A DNA stretch of 64,000 bases from Clostridiales bacterium UBA4039 (lineage in GTDB: Bacteria; Bacillota; Clostridia; Lachnospirales; Vallitaleaceae), in the NCBI GenBank assembly GCA_002382805.1, contig DGAD01000006.1, forward strand, positions 100,207 through 164,206. The letters run 5' to 3'. The position numbers and the translations under genes are program-made. Shown here piece after piece: positions 28,769 through 38,710 of the stretch (within the stretch, counting starts at the first letter, position 1; each line of letters starts with the position of its first letter). Under the pieces are notes generated by a model. That model had not been told where the DNA came from. It saw only the letters and a list, made by a program, of their open reading frames with translations, and did no database searches.

Positions 28769-30334
28769 CTACGACATATCTTTTATAAGTTGTTCATATG
28801 TTACCCCATATTTAATAGCAATTTCCCTTGCATAGCTTTTTCCCATTGGCTCTTGTTCAATCATGACATAGGTACTGTCAACCTGTTCCATCTTTGTTGT
28901 CAAACTGATTAAGTGATTTTTTAAGGTGCTCAACCCTTTATGCTCCAATTCCCCTAATACTTCTTCATATAATTCATGTAAGTGGGTATTAAAGATAAAA
29001 GGAATACCTGCTTGCATCATTGCAACAACACCTTGTGTTGCAATACTTAAACTTTCTAGATGACTTGTTCCGGCAAAAGATTCATTCAAAAGCATAATCG
29101 AACGCGGTGTCACACGCTTAAAGCTTTCAACAAAAACTTCACATTCTCTTCCAAATTTCCCCTTATCGACAGACTCATTTTCTAACGCCGGAAAATGCGA
29201 TTCTATCGTATCAACCAAACTAATCTTAGCGGACTTAGCCGGTACATACAACCCAAGCTGACCAAGGAGCTGTATTTGTCCAATACACTGTGTATAAGTT
29301 GTCTTTCCTCCGCGATTAGCCCCTGTTATCAGAAAAAACTTTCGCTCTTCGTTTAACTCAAAGCCATTTAAAACAATCGCACTCGGTGCAACTGTACCCT
29401 TTATGGCCAAATTAATATTATATCCATCCTCAAACGCTAAGCATGTCGCATTGGCCACAATTTCTGGTTTGGTAATCGGAAGCCCTTTTTCTTGTAATGT
29501 GTGAAAAAGCTTATAACTGGAGCTATAAAACGCAATTTCTTCATATAACCGCACAAACGGTTTTATATCAATACGCTCATAAGATTGTATAAATGCCTCC
29601 AATTTAGCTTTATGTTCACGTAAAGCATACTCAATTTCTTCCAAAATATTATAGTTCATTTTTTGTACTTTAAAAACAGGAACATAACTTGAAATACGCC
29701 GATCCAAAAAGGTCTGATCATCCGCTAAGACATCCGACACATGTCGAAAGGCTTTAGGGTATCGATATCGGTGATGATCAATCTGCGTTACCTGAGCAAA
29801 TTTAGGGCGCATTCCTGATGTCATAGATACCGATAGCGTTGCCCCTTTAATCGAACTAAATATATAGTGTATCTCCTTTAGATCCCTTTTCATTGACTTA
29901 TATTCATCGGTACCTATATTCGCATACACACTATCGCATAGTTTTTTTAGCCCCGGTGATTCCAACCGATAGTATCGCAGTATCTGATCTAGCTGTTCTA
30001 AACTGTCAATTGCCTTTTCCATAATAATAAGCATATCAATAATACGATACAGATTAGATACTTTATATAGTTCTGAATGATACAAGGGTTTTAAATGATA
30101 AAAAGCTTCTAAGCTCTTCATCAACTCATCCAAGAGTCCTTCATTGCTCATAAAGTCCTTAAGAATAGCCTGACGATATTCAATCGTTTGAACATCCATA
30201 CATAACGAATAAAGAATCTCATCATTTGTAAGAAGTTGTTGATAAACTTCTTCCAAATTGAGATTCTCAATAATTTTATGATGAATTTGATTTTTGACAC
30301 TCGTATTTAGCCATAAAATACTGTTAAATTCCAT
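28769..30334 (-). CDS. MutS-family ATPase, paralogue 1
   Basis: A 521-residue MutS-superfamily ATPase similar in architecture to the next gene: no mismatch-recognition domain, helical lever region in the middle, domain V from about residue 330. Motifs are LITGANRGGKTTYTQ, SIMLLNESFAGTSHLES and FIFNTHLHELYEE. The shared ANRGGKTT loop and NES Walker B variant show that both proteins belong to one subfamily distinct from MutS and MutS2. It overlaps the XRE/B12 regulator by 11 bases, so regulator and ATPases are one operon. Confidence 0.75.
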   Translation of the reverse strand: MEFNSILWLNTSVKNQIHHKIIENLNLEEVYQQLLTNDEILYSLCMDVQTIEYRQAILKDFMSNEGLLDELMKSLEAFYHLKPLYHSELYKVSNLYRIIDMLIIMEKAIDSLEQLDQILRYYRLESPGLKKLCDSVYANIGTDEYKSMKRDLKEIHYIFSSIKGATLSVSMTSGMRPKFAQVTQIDHHRYRYPKAFRHVSDVLADDQTFLDRRISSYVPVFKVQKMNYNILEEIEYALREHKAKLEAFIQSYERIDIKPFVRLYEEIAFYSSSYKLFHTLQEKGLPITKPEIVANATCLAFEDGYNINLAIKGTVAPSAIVLNGFELNEERKFFLITGANRGGKTTYTQCIGQIQLLGQLGLYVPAKSAKISLVDTIESHFPALENESVDKGKFGRECEVFVESFKRVTPRSIMLLNESFAGTSHLESLSIATQGVVAMMQAGIPFIFNTHLHELYEEVLGELEHKGLSTLKNHLISLTTKMEQVDSTYVMIEQEPMGKSYAREIAIKYGVTYEQLIKDMS

Positions 30335-31184
30335 CTATTCTCCTCAACAAATCCTCAAGTGCATCAAAGCTATCTATGAATTCATCTGCTTGTTGCGGAA
30401 TCATTCCTTTGTTTTTTTCATATGCTTGACCGCCAACAATAATCGTGCAGGATTCACATGTTTGTTTTAAGCATTTAATTAAGTTAATCAGTGCGTCATT
30501 AAGGGTCTGTGTCGTCAACGATAGGGCTATATATCTGGGCTTGATTTGCTTCACAAACTCAACAACTTCTCCCGTTGGAACATTAGCCCCTATATAGAAA
30601 GGGTGATATCCAAGCAAGTTAAAGTAATCTGCAACCATACGTATGCCTAATGTATGCTGCTCACCTGATAACGCCATGCACAACACATTGCCTTTTGAAG
30701 ATGTGCCTCGTTCAATACCTTGAGATATATAACTTACCATACGCCATATACACTCAGAGATATAGTGTTCTTTGGCAATGGATATCTTACCTTCTTCCCA
30801 AAGAACACCAACGTCTATGAGTAACGAGCGAAAAACACCTTCATACAAACGAATAATTTCTTCACGGGTTACTTTATATCCTTTAATAACGTCCATCGCT
30901 TCGCGCTCTTTTGCGCGTAATAAAAGGTCTAAAAGCGTTTGCTTTAATTGTATTTCATCAATGCCTTCGCTATTTATCTTAAGTTCTTGTCGACCCAGTA
31001 ATTGATCGACGGATACATCAAATACATCCGCCATAATCATTAGGGACTCTTGATTTGGAAAACGAATATCTTTTTCATAATTTGCTATTGTCGTTTGCCC
31101 CACACCTAAACGCTTGCCTAATTCCTTTTGACTCATATGGTGTGCTTTTCGTATTTCTTTGAGTATAGCTCCAAAGGATTTCAT
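30324..31184 (-). CDS. XRE regulator fused to a CarH-like B12-binding domain
   Basis: A 286-residue regulator. Residues 1-64 are an XRE helix-turn-helix (MSQKELGKRLGVGQTTIANYE). Residues 85-160 match the four-helix cap of B12-binding regulators and 165-285 the Rossmann B12 domain. The cap has W129 and E139-H140, which is exactly the W-x9-E-H motif reported for adenosylcobalamin photoreceptors of the CarH type. The base-on ligand motif is E175-Q-H177-T-L-G180, the ExHxxG form. CarH proper has a MerR-type DNA-binding domain; here it is XRE. The gene leads an operon with two MutS-like ATPases. Light- or B12-controlled repression is inference. Confidence 0.8.
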   Translation of the reverse strand: MKSFGAILKEIRKAHHMSQKELGKRLGVGQTTIANYEKDIRFPNQESLMIMADVFDVSVDQLLGRQELKINSEGIDEIQLKQTLLDLLLRAKEREAMDVIKGYKVTREEIIRLYEGVFRSLLIDVGVLWEEGKISIAKEHYISECIWRMVSYISQGIERGTSSKGNVLCMALSGEQHTLGIRMVADYFNLLGYHPFYIGANVPTGEVVEFVKQIKPRYIALSLTTQTLNDALINLIKCLKQTCESCTIIVGGQAYEKNKGMIPQQADEFIDSFDALEDLLRRIDGI

Positions 31185-31237
31185 TAAATCACCTCAAAAA
31201 CATCTTATCACATTTTGTGATTAAATGTCCATCCCTT

Positions 31238-32233
31238 TTATTTGGATTCTATAGTCTCCCACTTTTGCGTTTTTGAGGACTTGACGAGCTGATCTATAAT
31301 ATGCATGTTCATTCGGCTGTCTTCTAATGACAGCGGAACTGCTTCATCCTTAGCTATCGCATCAGCAAATGCATCAAACATTTCTCCATATTGATTGGTC
31401 GGTTCAAATTCTATCACTCGGCGCCCTAAGTCGTTGGTCACAATAATTTTTCCGTTGATATCATATAAATCATTAAATGGAATGACGACTTCAACTGTCC
31501 CACCCGTTCCATATATTTTCACTTCTTGTGCAGGATACATCGCTGTTCCCACTGAAAATAATGCGCGTGCCGTTTGAAATTCTAACATCCCCGATGTCAA
31601 TATATCCGTTTGAAAAGTAGGGGAATACGTCATTTTTGATATAACACTCTCTGGGTCCTTTCCCAAAATATATCGCGCAGAATTGATAGCATAGCAACCG
31701 ATATCCATAAGGGCTCCTCCACCATATTCCTTAATATTACGTATATTATTCTCGTCTTGATTGTTGTAGGAGAAAATAGTATGAATGGTCTGTACCTCTC
31801 CAATCCCCGACACCTTCATCAATTCTACAACCTGCTTCCATTTGGGATGGAATCGATACATAAACGCTTCCATTACTTTAACACCTTTTCCTTGAGCATA
31901 AGCAATAATATCGTCCGTTTCTTTGGCATCAAGCGTCAGTGGCTTTTCACAAATCACATGTTTCTTGGCATCGATCGCTTTTTTCATCCATTCTAGATGC
32001 ATATGATTTGGCAGTGGAATATATACCGCTTCAATCTCAGGATCATCAATTAACTGTTGATATTCTCCATATGTTTTCTTTATATTCCATGTTTTGGCTA
32101 CTTGATTTGCTTTTTCTATATTGCGAGATGCCAAGCCGACAAGCTCTACTTGGTTTGATTGACTCAAAGGAAGCATCACCCGTGTAAGTAAATGTCGTGA
32201 AACACCTAGCGCCCCTATTTTTAACTTTTTCAT
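31238..32233 (-). CDS. Gfo/Idh/MocA family oxidoreductase
   Basis: A 331-residue NAD(P)-dependent oxidoreductase. The N-terminal Rossmann domain reads IGALGVSRHLLTRVMLP, and the catalytic-loop signature HVICEKPLTLDAKE (about residue 95) with EAFMYRFHPKW follows. The C-terminal domain has YGGGALMDIGCYAINSARYILG. The substrate is probably a sugar, sugar derivative or inositol. It is divergent from the ABC-F gene and seems monocistronic. A related enzyme is encoded at 40728-41714. Confidence 0.85.
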   Translation of the reverse strand: MKKLKIGALGVSRHLLTRVMLPLSQSNQVELVGLASRNIEKANQVAKTWNIKKTYGEYQQLIDDPEIEAVYIPLPNHMHLEWMKKAIDAKKHVICEKPLTLDAKETDDIIAYAQGKGVKVMEAFMYRFHPKWKQVVELMKVSGIGEVQTIHTIFSYNNQDENNIRNIKEYGGGALMDIGCYAINSARYILGKDPESVISKMTYSPTFQTDILTSGMLEFQTARALFSVGTAMYPAQEVKIYGTGGTVEVVIPFNDLYDINGKIIVTNDLGRRVIEFEPTNQYGEMFDAFADAIAKDEAVPLSLEDSRMNMHIIDQLVKSSKTQKWETIESK

Positions 32234-32357
32234 AATGTATTCACTCCTTTTTATATGCTACCCCTATCATATCATAGTTATCTATTGCTTTTCAAACTTA
32301 TTTATGCTAAACTTATCAAGTTTAAATATATCATTTTTACTAGTATGGAGGTCCATT

Positions 32358-33983
32358 TTGTTAAGTGCAAATAATGTAAGTTTAAGTTTTAGTGACAAGC
32401 AACTTTTTAAGAATGTTAACCTGCAATTTAATCATGGCAATTGCTATGGTGTAATTGGGGCTAATGGTTCTGGAAAATCTACTTTTTTAAAGATTTTATC
32501 TGGCGAAATCGAACCCAATACCGGAGATGTAAGCAAAACTCCTGGTGAACGAATCGCTGTATTAAAGCAAGACCATTTCCAATACGATCACGAAACCATT
32601 ATCGATACCGTCATCATGGGTCACGAGCGATTATATCAAATCATCCATGAAAAGGAAGCGCTGTATGCAAAAGAAGACTTCACCGAAGAGGATGGTGTTA
32701 AGTCCGCTGAACTCGAAGCAGAATTTGCTGAGTTAGATGGCTGGGATGCTGAGTATGATGCTGAAAAACTTCTTATCGGATTAGGTATTCCAAAGTCCCT
32801 TCATCAGACAAAGATGGGCGATTTAAACGGTTCTGAGAAAGTAAAAGTATTGTTGGCTCAAGCTCTTTTTGGCAACCCACACACTCTACTACTTGATGAG
32901 CCTACAAACCATTTAGATTTTAGAACCATTAACTGGCTTGAAGAGTTTTTAATTGAATATCCAAACACGGTTATTGTCGTATCCCATGACCGTCACTTTT
33001 TAAATAATGTATGTACACATATTGTTGACATTGATTTTGGGAAAGCCAATCTCTTTATCGGTAATTATGATTTTTGGTATGAATCTAGTCAGCTGATGTC
33101 AAGAATGATTAATGACCAAAATAAAAAAGCTGAAGAAAAAATCAACGAATTAAAAGCCTTTATTGCACGCTTTAGTTCAAACGCTTCAAAGGCTAAGCAA
33201 GCAACATCACGTAAGAAGATGTTGGATAAAATTAAAATCGAAGATATTAAACCCTCTTCACGACGTTATCCTTTTGTCAATTTTAGTCAAGATCGTGAAG
33301 TTGGTAAGGAGATTTTACGCGTCGAAGGAATTTCTAAAACAATCGATGGTGTCAAATTACTCAACAACATTAGTTTCACTGTCAACAAGGATGACAAAAT
33401 CGTTGTTCTTAGTCGTAACGAACAAGCAAGAACTGCTTTGTTCAAAATCCTAATGGGAGAAATGGAGCCGGATGAAGGCGAATATACATGGGGCGTTACC
33501 GTTACAACTGCCTATCTCCCAAAAGACAATAGCGAATACTTTGAAGGCTCCGATCTATCTTTAGTTGATTGGTTACGTCAATACTCAAAAGAACAAGACG
33601 AATCCTTTATTCGTGGCTTCTTAGGAAAGATGCTCTTTAGTGGTGATGAAGCGCTTAAAAAAGCCTCTGTCCTTTCCGGTGGGGAAAAAGTCCGTTGCAT
33701 GCTTTCTAAAATGATGTTATCTGGAGCCAATGTTGTCTTGCTTGATGAACCGACAAACCACCTTGACCTTGAATCCATTCAAGCTGTGAATGATGGATTA
33801 ATTAGTTTTAAAGGAAATGTTATCTTCTCCTCTCATGACCACCGTTTTATAGAAACTGTGGCAAATCGAGTGTTTGAGATTACACCACAAGGTCTTGTTG
33901 ATCGTCTATCTGACTTTGATGAGTTTTTGGAGAACGAATCTCTACAAGCACAAATTGATGAAATGTATGTCATCGAAGAATAA
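32358..33983 (+). CDS. ABC-F ATPase (YbiT-type)
   Basis: A 541-residue duplicated ABC ATPase without membrane domains. I start at the TTG at 32358, which has TGGAGG six bases upstream and gives the conserved beginning LSANNVSLSFSDKQLFKNV; the frame extends upstream but into non-coding sequence. The first cassette has GANGSGKST and an altered signature LNGSEKVKV; the second has a degenerate P-loop (LSRNEQART) but an intact LSGGEKVR signature and LLDEPTNHLD in both. ABC-F proteins act on the ribosome. A loss of the second Walker A lysine would weaken ATP hydrolysis at one site. Confidence 0.88.
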   Translation: MLSANNVSLSFSDKQLFKNVNLQFNHGNCYGVIGANGSGKSTFLKILSGEIEPNTGDVSKTPGERIAVLKQDHFQYDHETIIDTVIMGHERLYQIIHEKEALYAKEDFTEEDGVKSAELEAEFAELDGWDAEYDAEKLLIGLGIPKSLHQTKMGDLNGSEKVKVLLAQALFGNPHTLLLDEPTNHLDFRTINWLEEFLIEYPNTVIVVSHDRHFLNNVCTHIVDIDFGKANLFIGNYDFWYESSQLMSRMINDQNKKAEEKINELKAFIARFSSNASKAKQATSRKKMLDKIKIEDIKPSSRRYPFVNFSQDREVGKEILRVEGISKTIDGVKLLNNISFTVNKDDKIVVLSRNEQARTALFKILMGEMEPDEGEYTWGVTVTTAYLPKDNSEYFEGSDLSLVDWLRQYSKEQDESFIRGFLGKMLFSGDEALKKASVLSGGEKVRCMLSKMMLSGANVVLLDEPTNHLDLESIQAVNDGLISFKGNVIFSSHDHRFIETVANRVFEITPQGLVDRLSDFDEFLENESLQAQIDEMYVIEE

Positions 33984-34021
33984 TAACATTTGGTTACTTG
34001 ACATAATTGAATTTTACACTA

Positions 34022-34052
34022 AATCCTGAGTCTTGTGCTCGGGATTTTTTAT
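34022..34052 (+). terminator. Rho-independent terminator after ABC-F gene
   Basis: Stem AATCCTGAG / CTCGGGATT with a seven-base loop and a T6 run, 38 bases after the stop. Confidence 0.8.
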
Positions 34053-34055
34053 AAC

Positions 34056-34091
34056 AAAAGGCTGTAGCACTATTTTAGTTAGTGTACAGCC
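34056..34091 (-). terminator. Probable terminator after chemoreceptor gene
   Basis: Inverted repeat GGCTGTAGCAC / GTGTACAGCC; on the minus strand it is followed by TTTTG. It lies just past the chemoreceptor stop at 34109. Confidence 0.5.
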
Positions 34092-34108
34092 CCTTGTTAT
34101 CTCTGTTG

Positions 34109-35851
34109 TTAAATTTTAAATTGTTGTATCATCGCATCAAGCGCTTCAGCGGATGCCATGTTTTTATCTGCAATACTTAAAAAGTTTTCCGCATCTTGGG
34201 AAATAATTCGCATATTATCTCGAATCTGTTCCACACCTTTAGCTCCGATGTTGGTTGAATCAGCAACATTGAGCATAGCTGTATGTATCGTATCCATCGA
34301 ACCAAACAATTCTTGGGACGTGGCACTTAAATCCAGCATAATATCATTAAAGGCATTGGAGTCTTTATTATATTGTTGTCCTAAACTCGAGAGTTTTTCA
34401 TAATCTTCTAGCACTTTTGTATCAATAAAACTAAGCATTTCTTGTGAATCATTGACCAAGGAATTTACCACCTCTTCAATACGAACTGTCACTTCACGTA
34501 TATCTTCCACCATGGATGACGATGATTCTGCCAGTTTTTTTATTTCTTGCGCAACAATTGAAAAGCCTCGTCCAGACTCACCTGCTCGTGCCGCTTCAAT
34601 GGAAGCATTTAATGCCAATAGATTGGTTTGATCTGTTATGTCTAGGATTGATTCCAGCAATTCATTAATTCTTGATACTTCTGATGCACTCTCAATGGCT
34701 ATGGTCATTTTTTCTTTTGCATTCGCATAGATCTGTTCTGCATCTTTTTTTGATTCTCCAGCTTCATCTTTCATCTGAATAGCTCTTTGGCTAATTTCAC
34801 TCGACATAACCGAACCATTACTCGCTCGTTCTGCGATGGTCTCGATCGCATTGCGTGCTTCGCCAATAATATGCGCTACCTCTTCTGAATTTTGTCGCGT
34901 CTGATTCATAACATTTGCGATTTCAATTGTGCTTTGCTCCGTCTCATCGGTTACCTGATTAAGACCAGATAAGCTTGTACGAATTTCTTGAAAACTATTA
35001 TGAATCAATGTTGAACTCTCACTTATTTTTTGAACCATTTGACTGATGCCTTGGCTCACACGATTAAAAGCTTTTGCAATGACGCCAAATTCATCGGATT
35101 GCTCTATTTGAATAGCTTCTCTAAAATCGTATTCTTGGTATTTTTTTGTTGCAGACAACATTTTAATTAATGTTTTTTCAAGAGGAACAGTAATGGCAAT
35201 AACAAGTAGCACCGTAACCATAATCACGATACCCGTACCGACTAGAACACGATTTCTTATGGATACTTCTATTTGTCTTAAATCATCGACATAAACACCT
35301 GTCCCAACAATCCATCCCCATGGTTCGTACTTTTCGACGTAGGATAGTTTCGGTTGTTCTGAAGTGGTTTCATTTACAGAAACTTTTGGCCACAAATACC
35401 TGACAAACCCCTTACCATCTTGATTCGTCAGACGAACAAACACCGAGAAAAAATTTTCCTGGGTTCCGTTGGCAACATTATAGCTTGGATCATCAAGAAC
35501 CGTACCATCCAACTCCGCAGAGGTGGTATGCATTATCATCGTAGGAATAGGCAACGTATCATCATTAATCCAAAAATATCCCGTTCCATCATCATAGCGC
35601 AACTGTTTTATAGCTGCTAGAGCCATCTGTTTTGCTTCATCTTCACTAAGGTCTCCTTCAATGGCCATTTGATGATACTTCGCGATAATTCCCATTGGCA
35701 TTTCAACAAATTCAACGAGTTTTTGTTCTGTCTTGGTCTCTAGAGTGCGATTAAATGTCGGCAATACTGAAAATAAGATCAATGCTATAAAAGCAAGAAT
35801 CATCATCATGCTTAACAAGATTAACTTGTATTTTAACTTGATATTGCGCAT
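34109..35851 (-). CDS. Methyl-accepting chemotaxis protein with sCache_2 sensor
   Basis: A 580-residue receptor of the same layout as the one at 15209-16984: helix at about 10-32, sCache_2 domain ([14 protein letters not shown] and [18 protein letters not shown]), second helix about 200-222, HAMP, then the MCP signalling domain with the conserved tip [23 protein letters not shown] near residue 400. Overall identity to the other receptor is concentrated in the tip and in the Cache motifs, so they probably sense different ligands. It lies 14 bases before the end of the aconitase gene upstream, so cotranscription with acnA is possible. Confidence 0.9.
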   Translation of the reverse strand: MRNIKLKYKLILLSMMMILAFIALILFSVLPTFNRTLETKTEQKLVEFVEMPMGIIAKYHQMAIEGDLSEDEAKQMALAAIKQLRYDDGTGYFWINDDTLPIPTMIMHTTSAELDGTVLDDPSYNVANGTQENFFSVFVRLTNQDGKGFVRYLWPKVSVNETTSEQPKLSYVEKYEPWGWIVGTGVYVDDLRQIEVSIRNRVLVGTGIVIMVTVLLVIAITVPLEKTLIKMLSATKKYQEYDFREAIQIEQSDEFGVIAKAFNRVSQGISQMVQKISESSTLIHNSFQEIRTSLSGLNQVTDETEQSTIEIANVMNQTRQNSEEVAHIIGEARNAIETIAERASNGSVMSSEISQRAIQMKDEAGESKKDAEQIYANAKEKMTIAIESASEVSRINELLESILDITDQTNLLALNASIEAARAGESGRGFSIVAQEIKKLAESSSSMVEDIREVTVRIEEVVNSLVNDSQEMLSFIDTKVLEDYEKLSSLGQQYNKDSNAFNDIMLDLSATSQELFGSMDTIHTAMLNVADSTNIGAKGVEQIRDNMRIISQDAENFLSIADKNMASAEALDAMIQQFKI

Positions 35852-35865
35852 AAGTCCTCCCTATA

Positions 35866-38568
35866 TTAAATTTCTAAAAGTACTTTTTGGAGTATCCCTT
35901 GGTTTAAGTAATAATCAATGTCGACTGTACTGTCTAATCGCATGCGTACTTCAAAGACTTTCACTTTACCCTCTTCACTTTCTGCTATCACCTTAACTTT
36001 ATCCATTGGTTTTGCTTGGGAAAGTCCCTCAATACGATAAGTTTCTCGTCCTGTCAGTCCAAGTGCTTCAACCGATTCTCCTGGTAAAAATTGAAGCGGC
36101 AATACGCCCATTCCAACTAAATTGCTTCTGTGAATCCGTTCATAGCTCTCAGCAATTACAGCTTTGACCCCTAACAGATTTGTTCCCTTTGCGGCCCAAT
36201 CTCTAGAACTTCCCGTTCCATATTCTTTTCCAGCAATAACAATCAGCGGTATGTTCTTTGCTTGATATTGCATCGCTGCATCAAAGACGGATAGCACTTC
36301 GCTACCTTCTCCCATTGTTGTGTAGCCACCTTCAACGCCATCTGCTAAACGGTTTCGGATACGAATATTCGCAAATGTTCCTCGCATCATGACCTCATGG
36401 TTACCACGTCTAGAACCATAAGAATTAAAATCAAGACGATCCACACCCATACTTGCTAAATAAATGCCGGCCGGCGATTTTGTTGTAATACTTCCTGCCG
36501 GTGAGATATGGTCTGTCGTAATCGAATCACCCAACGATAGTAAAACTTTAGCTCCCACGATATCTTCAATGGATTCCATTTTTTCAAGATTTTTAAAGAA
36601 CTCCGGCTCGCGAATATATGTTGAATCTTCTTCCCATTCATAGAGCATTCCAGATGGTGCATCAATAGCATTCCATTGATTGTTCGCTTCATAAATACCT
36701 CGATATTGTTCAATGAACATTTCATTGGATACTGCTTGTTTTACAGCATCACTAAGTTCACTATTTGATGGCCATAAGTCTTTTAAGAAGACTTCATTGC
36801 CATCTTTGTTTTTTCCAATGGCTTGTGTATCAAAATCAATATCTAGTGTCCCTGCCAATGCATACGCCACCACAAGCATTGGAGAAGCCAAATAGTTTGC
36901 CTTTATATGCTGATGAATCCGTCCTTCAAAGTTTCGGTTGCCACTAAGTACAGAACCGACAAGCATGTCATTATCAACAATGGCTTTTGTTACAGGTTCA
37001 TCCAAAGGTCCACTGTTTCCTATACAGGTTGCACATCCATAACCTGCCACATTAAATCCTAGTCTTTCTAAGCTTTCAAGGACATTGGCTTTTTTCAAAT
37101 ACTCTGTTACCACCAAGGATCCAGGTGTTAAACTGGTTTTTACATAATTAGGTACACTAAGTCCTGCTTCAACAGCTTTTTTTGCAACAAGTCCGGCTCC
37201 AATCATTACGGATGGATTCGAGGTATTGGTACAACTTGTTATTGCCGCTAAAACTACATCCCCCGTTCGAAGTTCTGATGGTTGTCCATCGGCATCTTTC
37301 CACCCGTCTAATAGAACTTTTTTATCTAAATCATCTGTATTCAATCCATACCCGCCATCTGCTACCGGCTTCATGGCAATCTCTTGAAACGCATTCTTAA
37401 GTTCACTTAACGGCACACGGTCTTGTGGACGTTTTGGTCCTGCCAAACTTGCCGATAACGTTGATAAGTCAAGTTCTATAACTTGGCTATATTCAACTTC
37501 TGTTTCAATATCTATTCCGAATAAATTTTGACGTGATAAATATTCTTGTACCAGCCCAATCTTTTCTTCATCCCGTCCTGTTAATGCCATATAGTCTAAT
37601 GTTTCTTCATCCACCGCAAAATATCCCATCGTCGCACCATATTCAGGCGACATATTTGATACTGTTGCTCTGTCAGGAAGAGACAACGTTTGTGCTCCCG
37701 GTCCAAAATATTCAACGAACTTACCAACCACATTATTCTGGCGAAGAAGTTCTGTTACGCGAAGGGCAAGATCAGTTGCTGTAACCCCTTCTTGAAGTTG
37801 TCCGGTCATATGTACGCCCACAACTTGGGGTGTAACAAAGTATAAAGGTTGACCAAGCATTCCTGCTTCAGCTTCGATACCTCCAACTCCCCAGCCTAAT
37901 ATACCAATTCCATTAATCATTGTTGTATGTGAATCCGTTCCAACCAATGTGTCTGGAAGAAGCATTGTTCCCCCGTCCACTTCGCGCTCAGCAACAACGG
38001 TCGCCAGGTATTCTAAGTTCACCTGATGAATAATACCTGTTGACGGTGGAACCGCTCTAAAGTTTTCAAAGGAATTTTGCGCCCATTTTAGAAAACGATA
38101 ACGCTCATGATTGCGTTCAAACTCTTTTTCCACATTAAATTTCAGTGCCTCTTGGCTACCATATGCATCCACCATGACAGAGTGGTCTATAACTAAGTCT
38201 ACAGGAACCAACGGATTAATAACACTCGGATCTTTTCCCATTCTTGCTACAGCATTACGCATGGCTGCCAAGTCTACAACTGCTGGCACACCTGTAAAAT
38301 CTTGCAAAACAATTCTGGATGGAATAAAGCCGACCTCTTTGACATCATCGGTTTCTCCCCAGTATAACAGCTGATTAATATGTTCGCTTGTAATGAGATT
38401 TCCATCGTAATTTCGAATCACGTTTTCCAACAAAATTTTTATGGTCTTTGGCAAGCGCTCTAAGTTAACACCTGTAAGTTCTTGAAGCTTATTTAAGTTT
38501 ACATATTGATATGTTTTATTATTAAATTCAAACGTATCTATTATGTCTTTTTTCTTAAAATCGATCAT
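35866..38568 (-). CDS. acnA: Aconitate hydratase A
   Basis: A 900-residue aconitase of the AcnA/IRP1 type that isomerises citrate and isocitrate. The iron-sulfur ligands are visible as AAITSCTNTSNPSVMIGAGL (about residue 433) and AGYGCATCIGNSGPL (about 500). Substrate-binding LVGTDSHTTMINGIGILGWGVGG is near residue 205, and the swivel domain has SRDWAAKGTNLLGVKAV near 770. Length matches the family. Together with citrate synthase at 10558 it gives the entry of the oxidative branch; no isocitrate dehydrogenase gene is in the window. Confidence 0.95.
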   Translation of the reverse strand: MIDFKKKDIIDTFEFNNKTYQYVNLNKLQELTGVNLERLPKTIKILLENVIRNYDGNLITSEHINQLLYWGETDDVKEVGFIPSRIVLQDFTGVPAVVDLAAMRNAVARMGKDPSVINPLVPVDLVIDHSVMVDAYGSQEALKFNVEKEFERNHERYRFLKWAQNSFENFRAVPPSTGIIHQVNLEYLATVVAEREVDGGTMLLPDTLVGTDSHTTMINGIGILGWGVGGIEAEAGMLGQPLYFVTPQVVGVHMTGQLQEGVTATDLALRVTELLRQNNVVGKFVEYFGPGAQTLSLPDRATVSNMSPEYGATMGYFAVDEETLDYMALTGRDEEKIGLVQEYLSRQNLFGIDIETEVEYSQVIELDLSTLSASLAGPKRPQDRVPLSELKNAFQEIAMKPVADGGYGLNTDDLDKKVLLDGWKDADGQPSELRTGDVVLAAITSCTNTSNPSVMIGAGLVAKKAVEAGLSVPNYVKTSLTPGSLVVTEYLKKANVLESLERLGFNVAGYGCATCIGNSGPLDEPVTKAIVDNDMLVGSVLSGNRNFEGRIHQHIKANYLASPMLVVAYALAGTLDIDFDTQAIGKNKDGNEVFLKDLWPSNSELSDAVKQAVSNEMFIEQYRGIYEANNQWNAIDAPSGMLYEWEEDSTYIREPEFFKNLEKMESIEDIVGAKVLLSLGDSITTDHISPAGSITTKSPAGIYLASMGVDRLDFNSYGSRRGNHEVMMRGTFANIRIRNRLADGVEGGYTTMGEGSEVLSVFDAAMQYQAKNIPLIVIAGKEYGTGSSRDWAAKGTNLLGVKAVIAESYERIHRSNLVGMGVLPLQFLPGESVEALGLTGRETYRIEGLSQAKPMDKVKVIAESEEGKVKVFEVRMRLDSTVDIDYYLNQGILQKVLLEI

Positions 38569-38682
38569 TTTCTTACCTCCCTATAGCATGAATAGTCATA
38601 CTAAAATATACCACATTATGACAATTTAATCAATTGCATCATCACAGCTTGATGGTTTTTAACGTACACTTTCTTGCAAAAA

Positions 38683-38709
38683 AATCTCGAACAGATGTCC
38701 GAGATTTTT
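38683..38709 (-). terminator. Terminator after antiporter gene, possibly bidirectional
   Basis: Stem AAAATCTCG / CGAGATTTT with A and T runs on both sides, immediately after the antiporter stop codon at 38711. Confidence 0.7.
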
Positions 38710-38710
38710 A

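Noticed and set aside
32235..32357. A 41-residue N-terminal extension of the ABC-F protein.
   Set aside because: Hydrophobic nonsense with no ribosome site; the TTG at 32358 follows TGGAGG and matches the family start.
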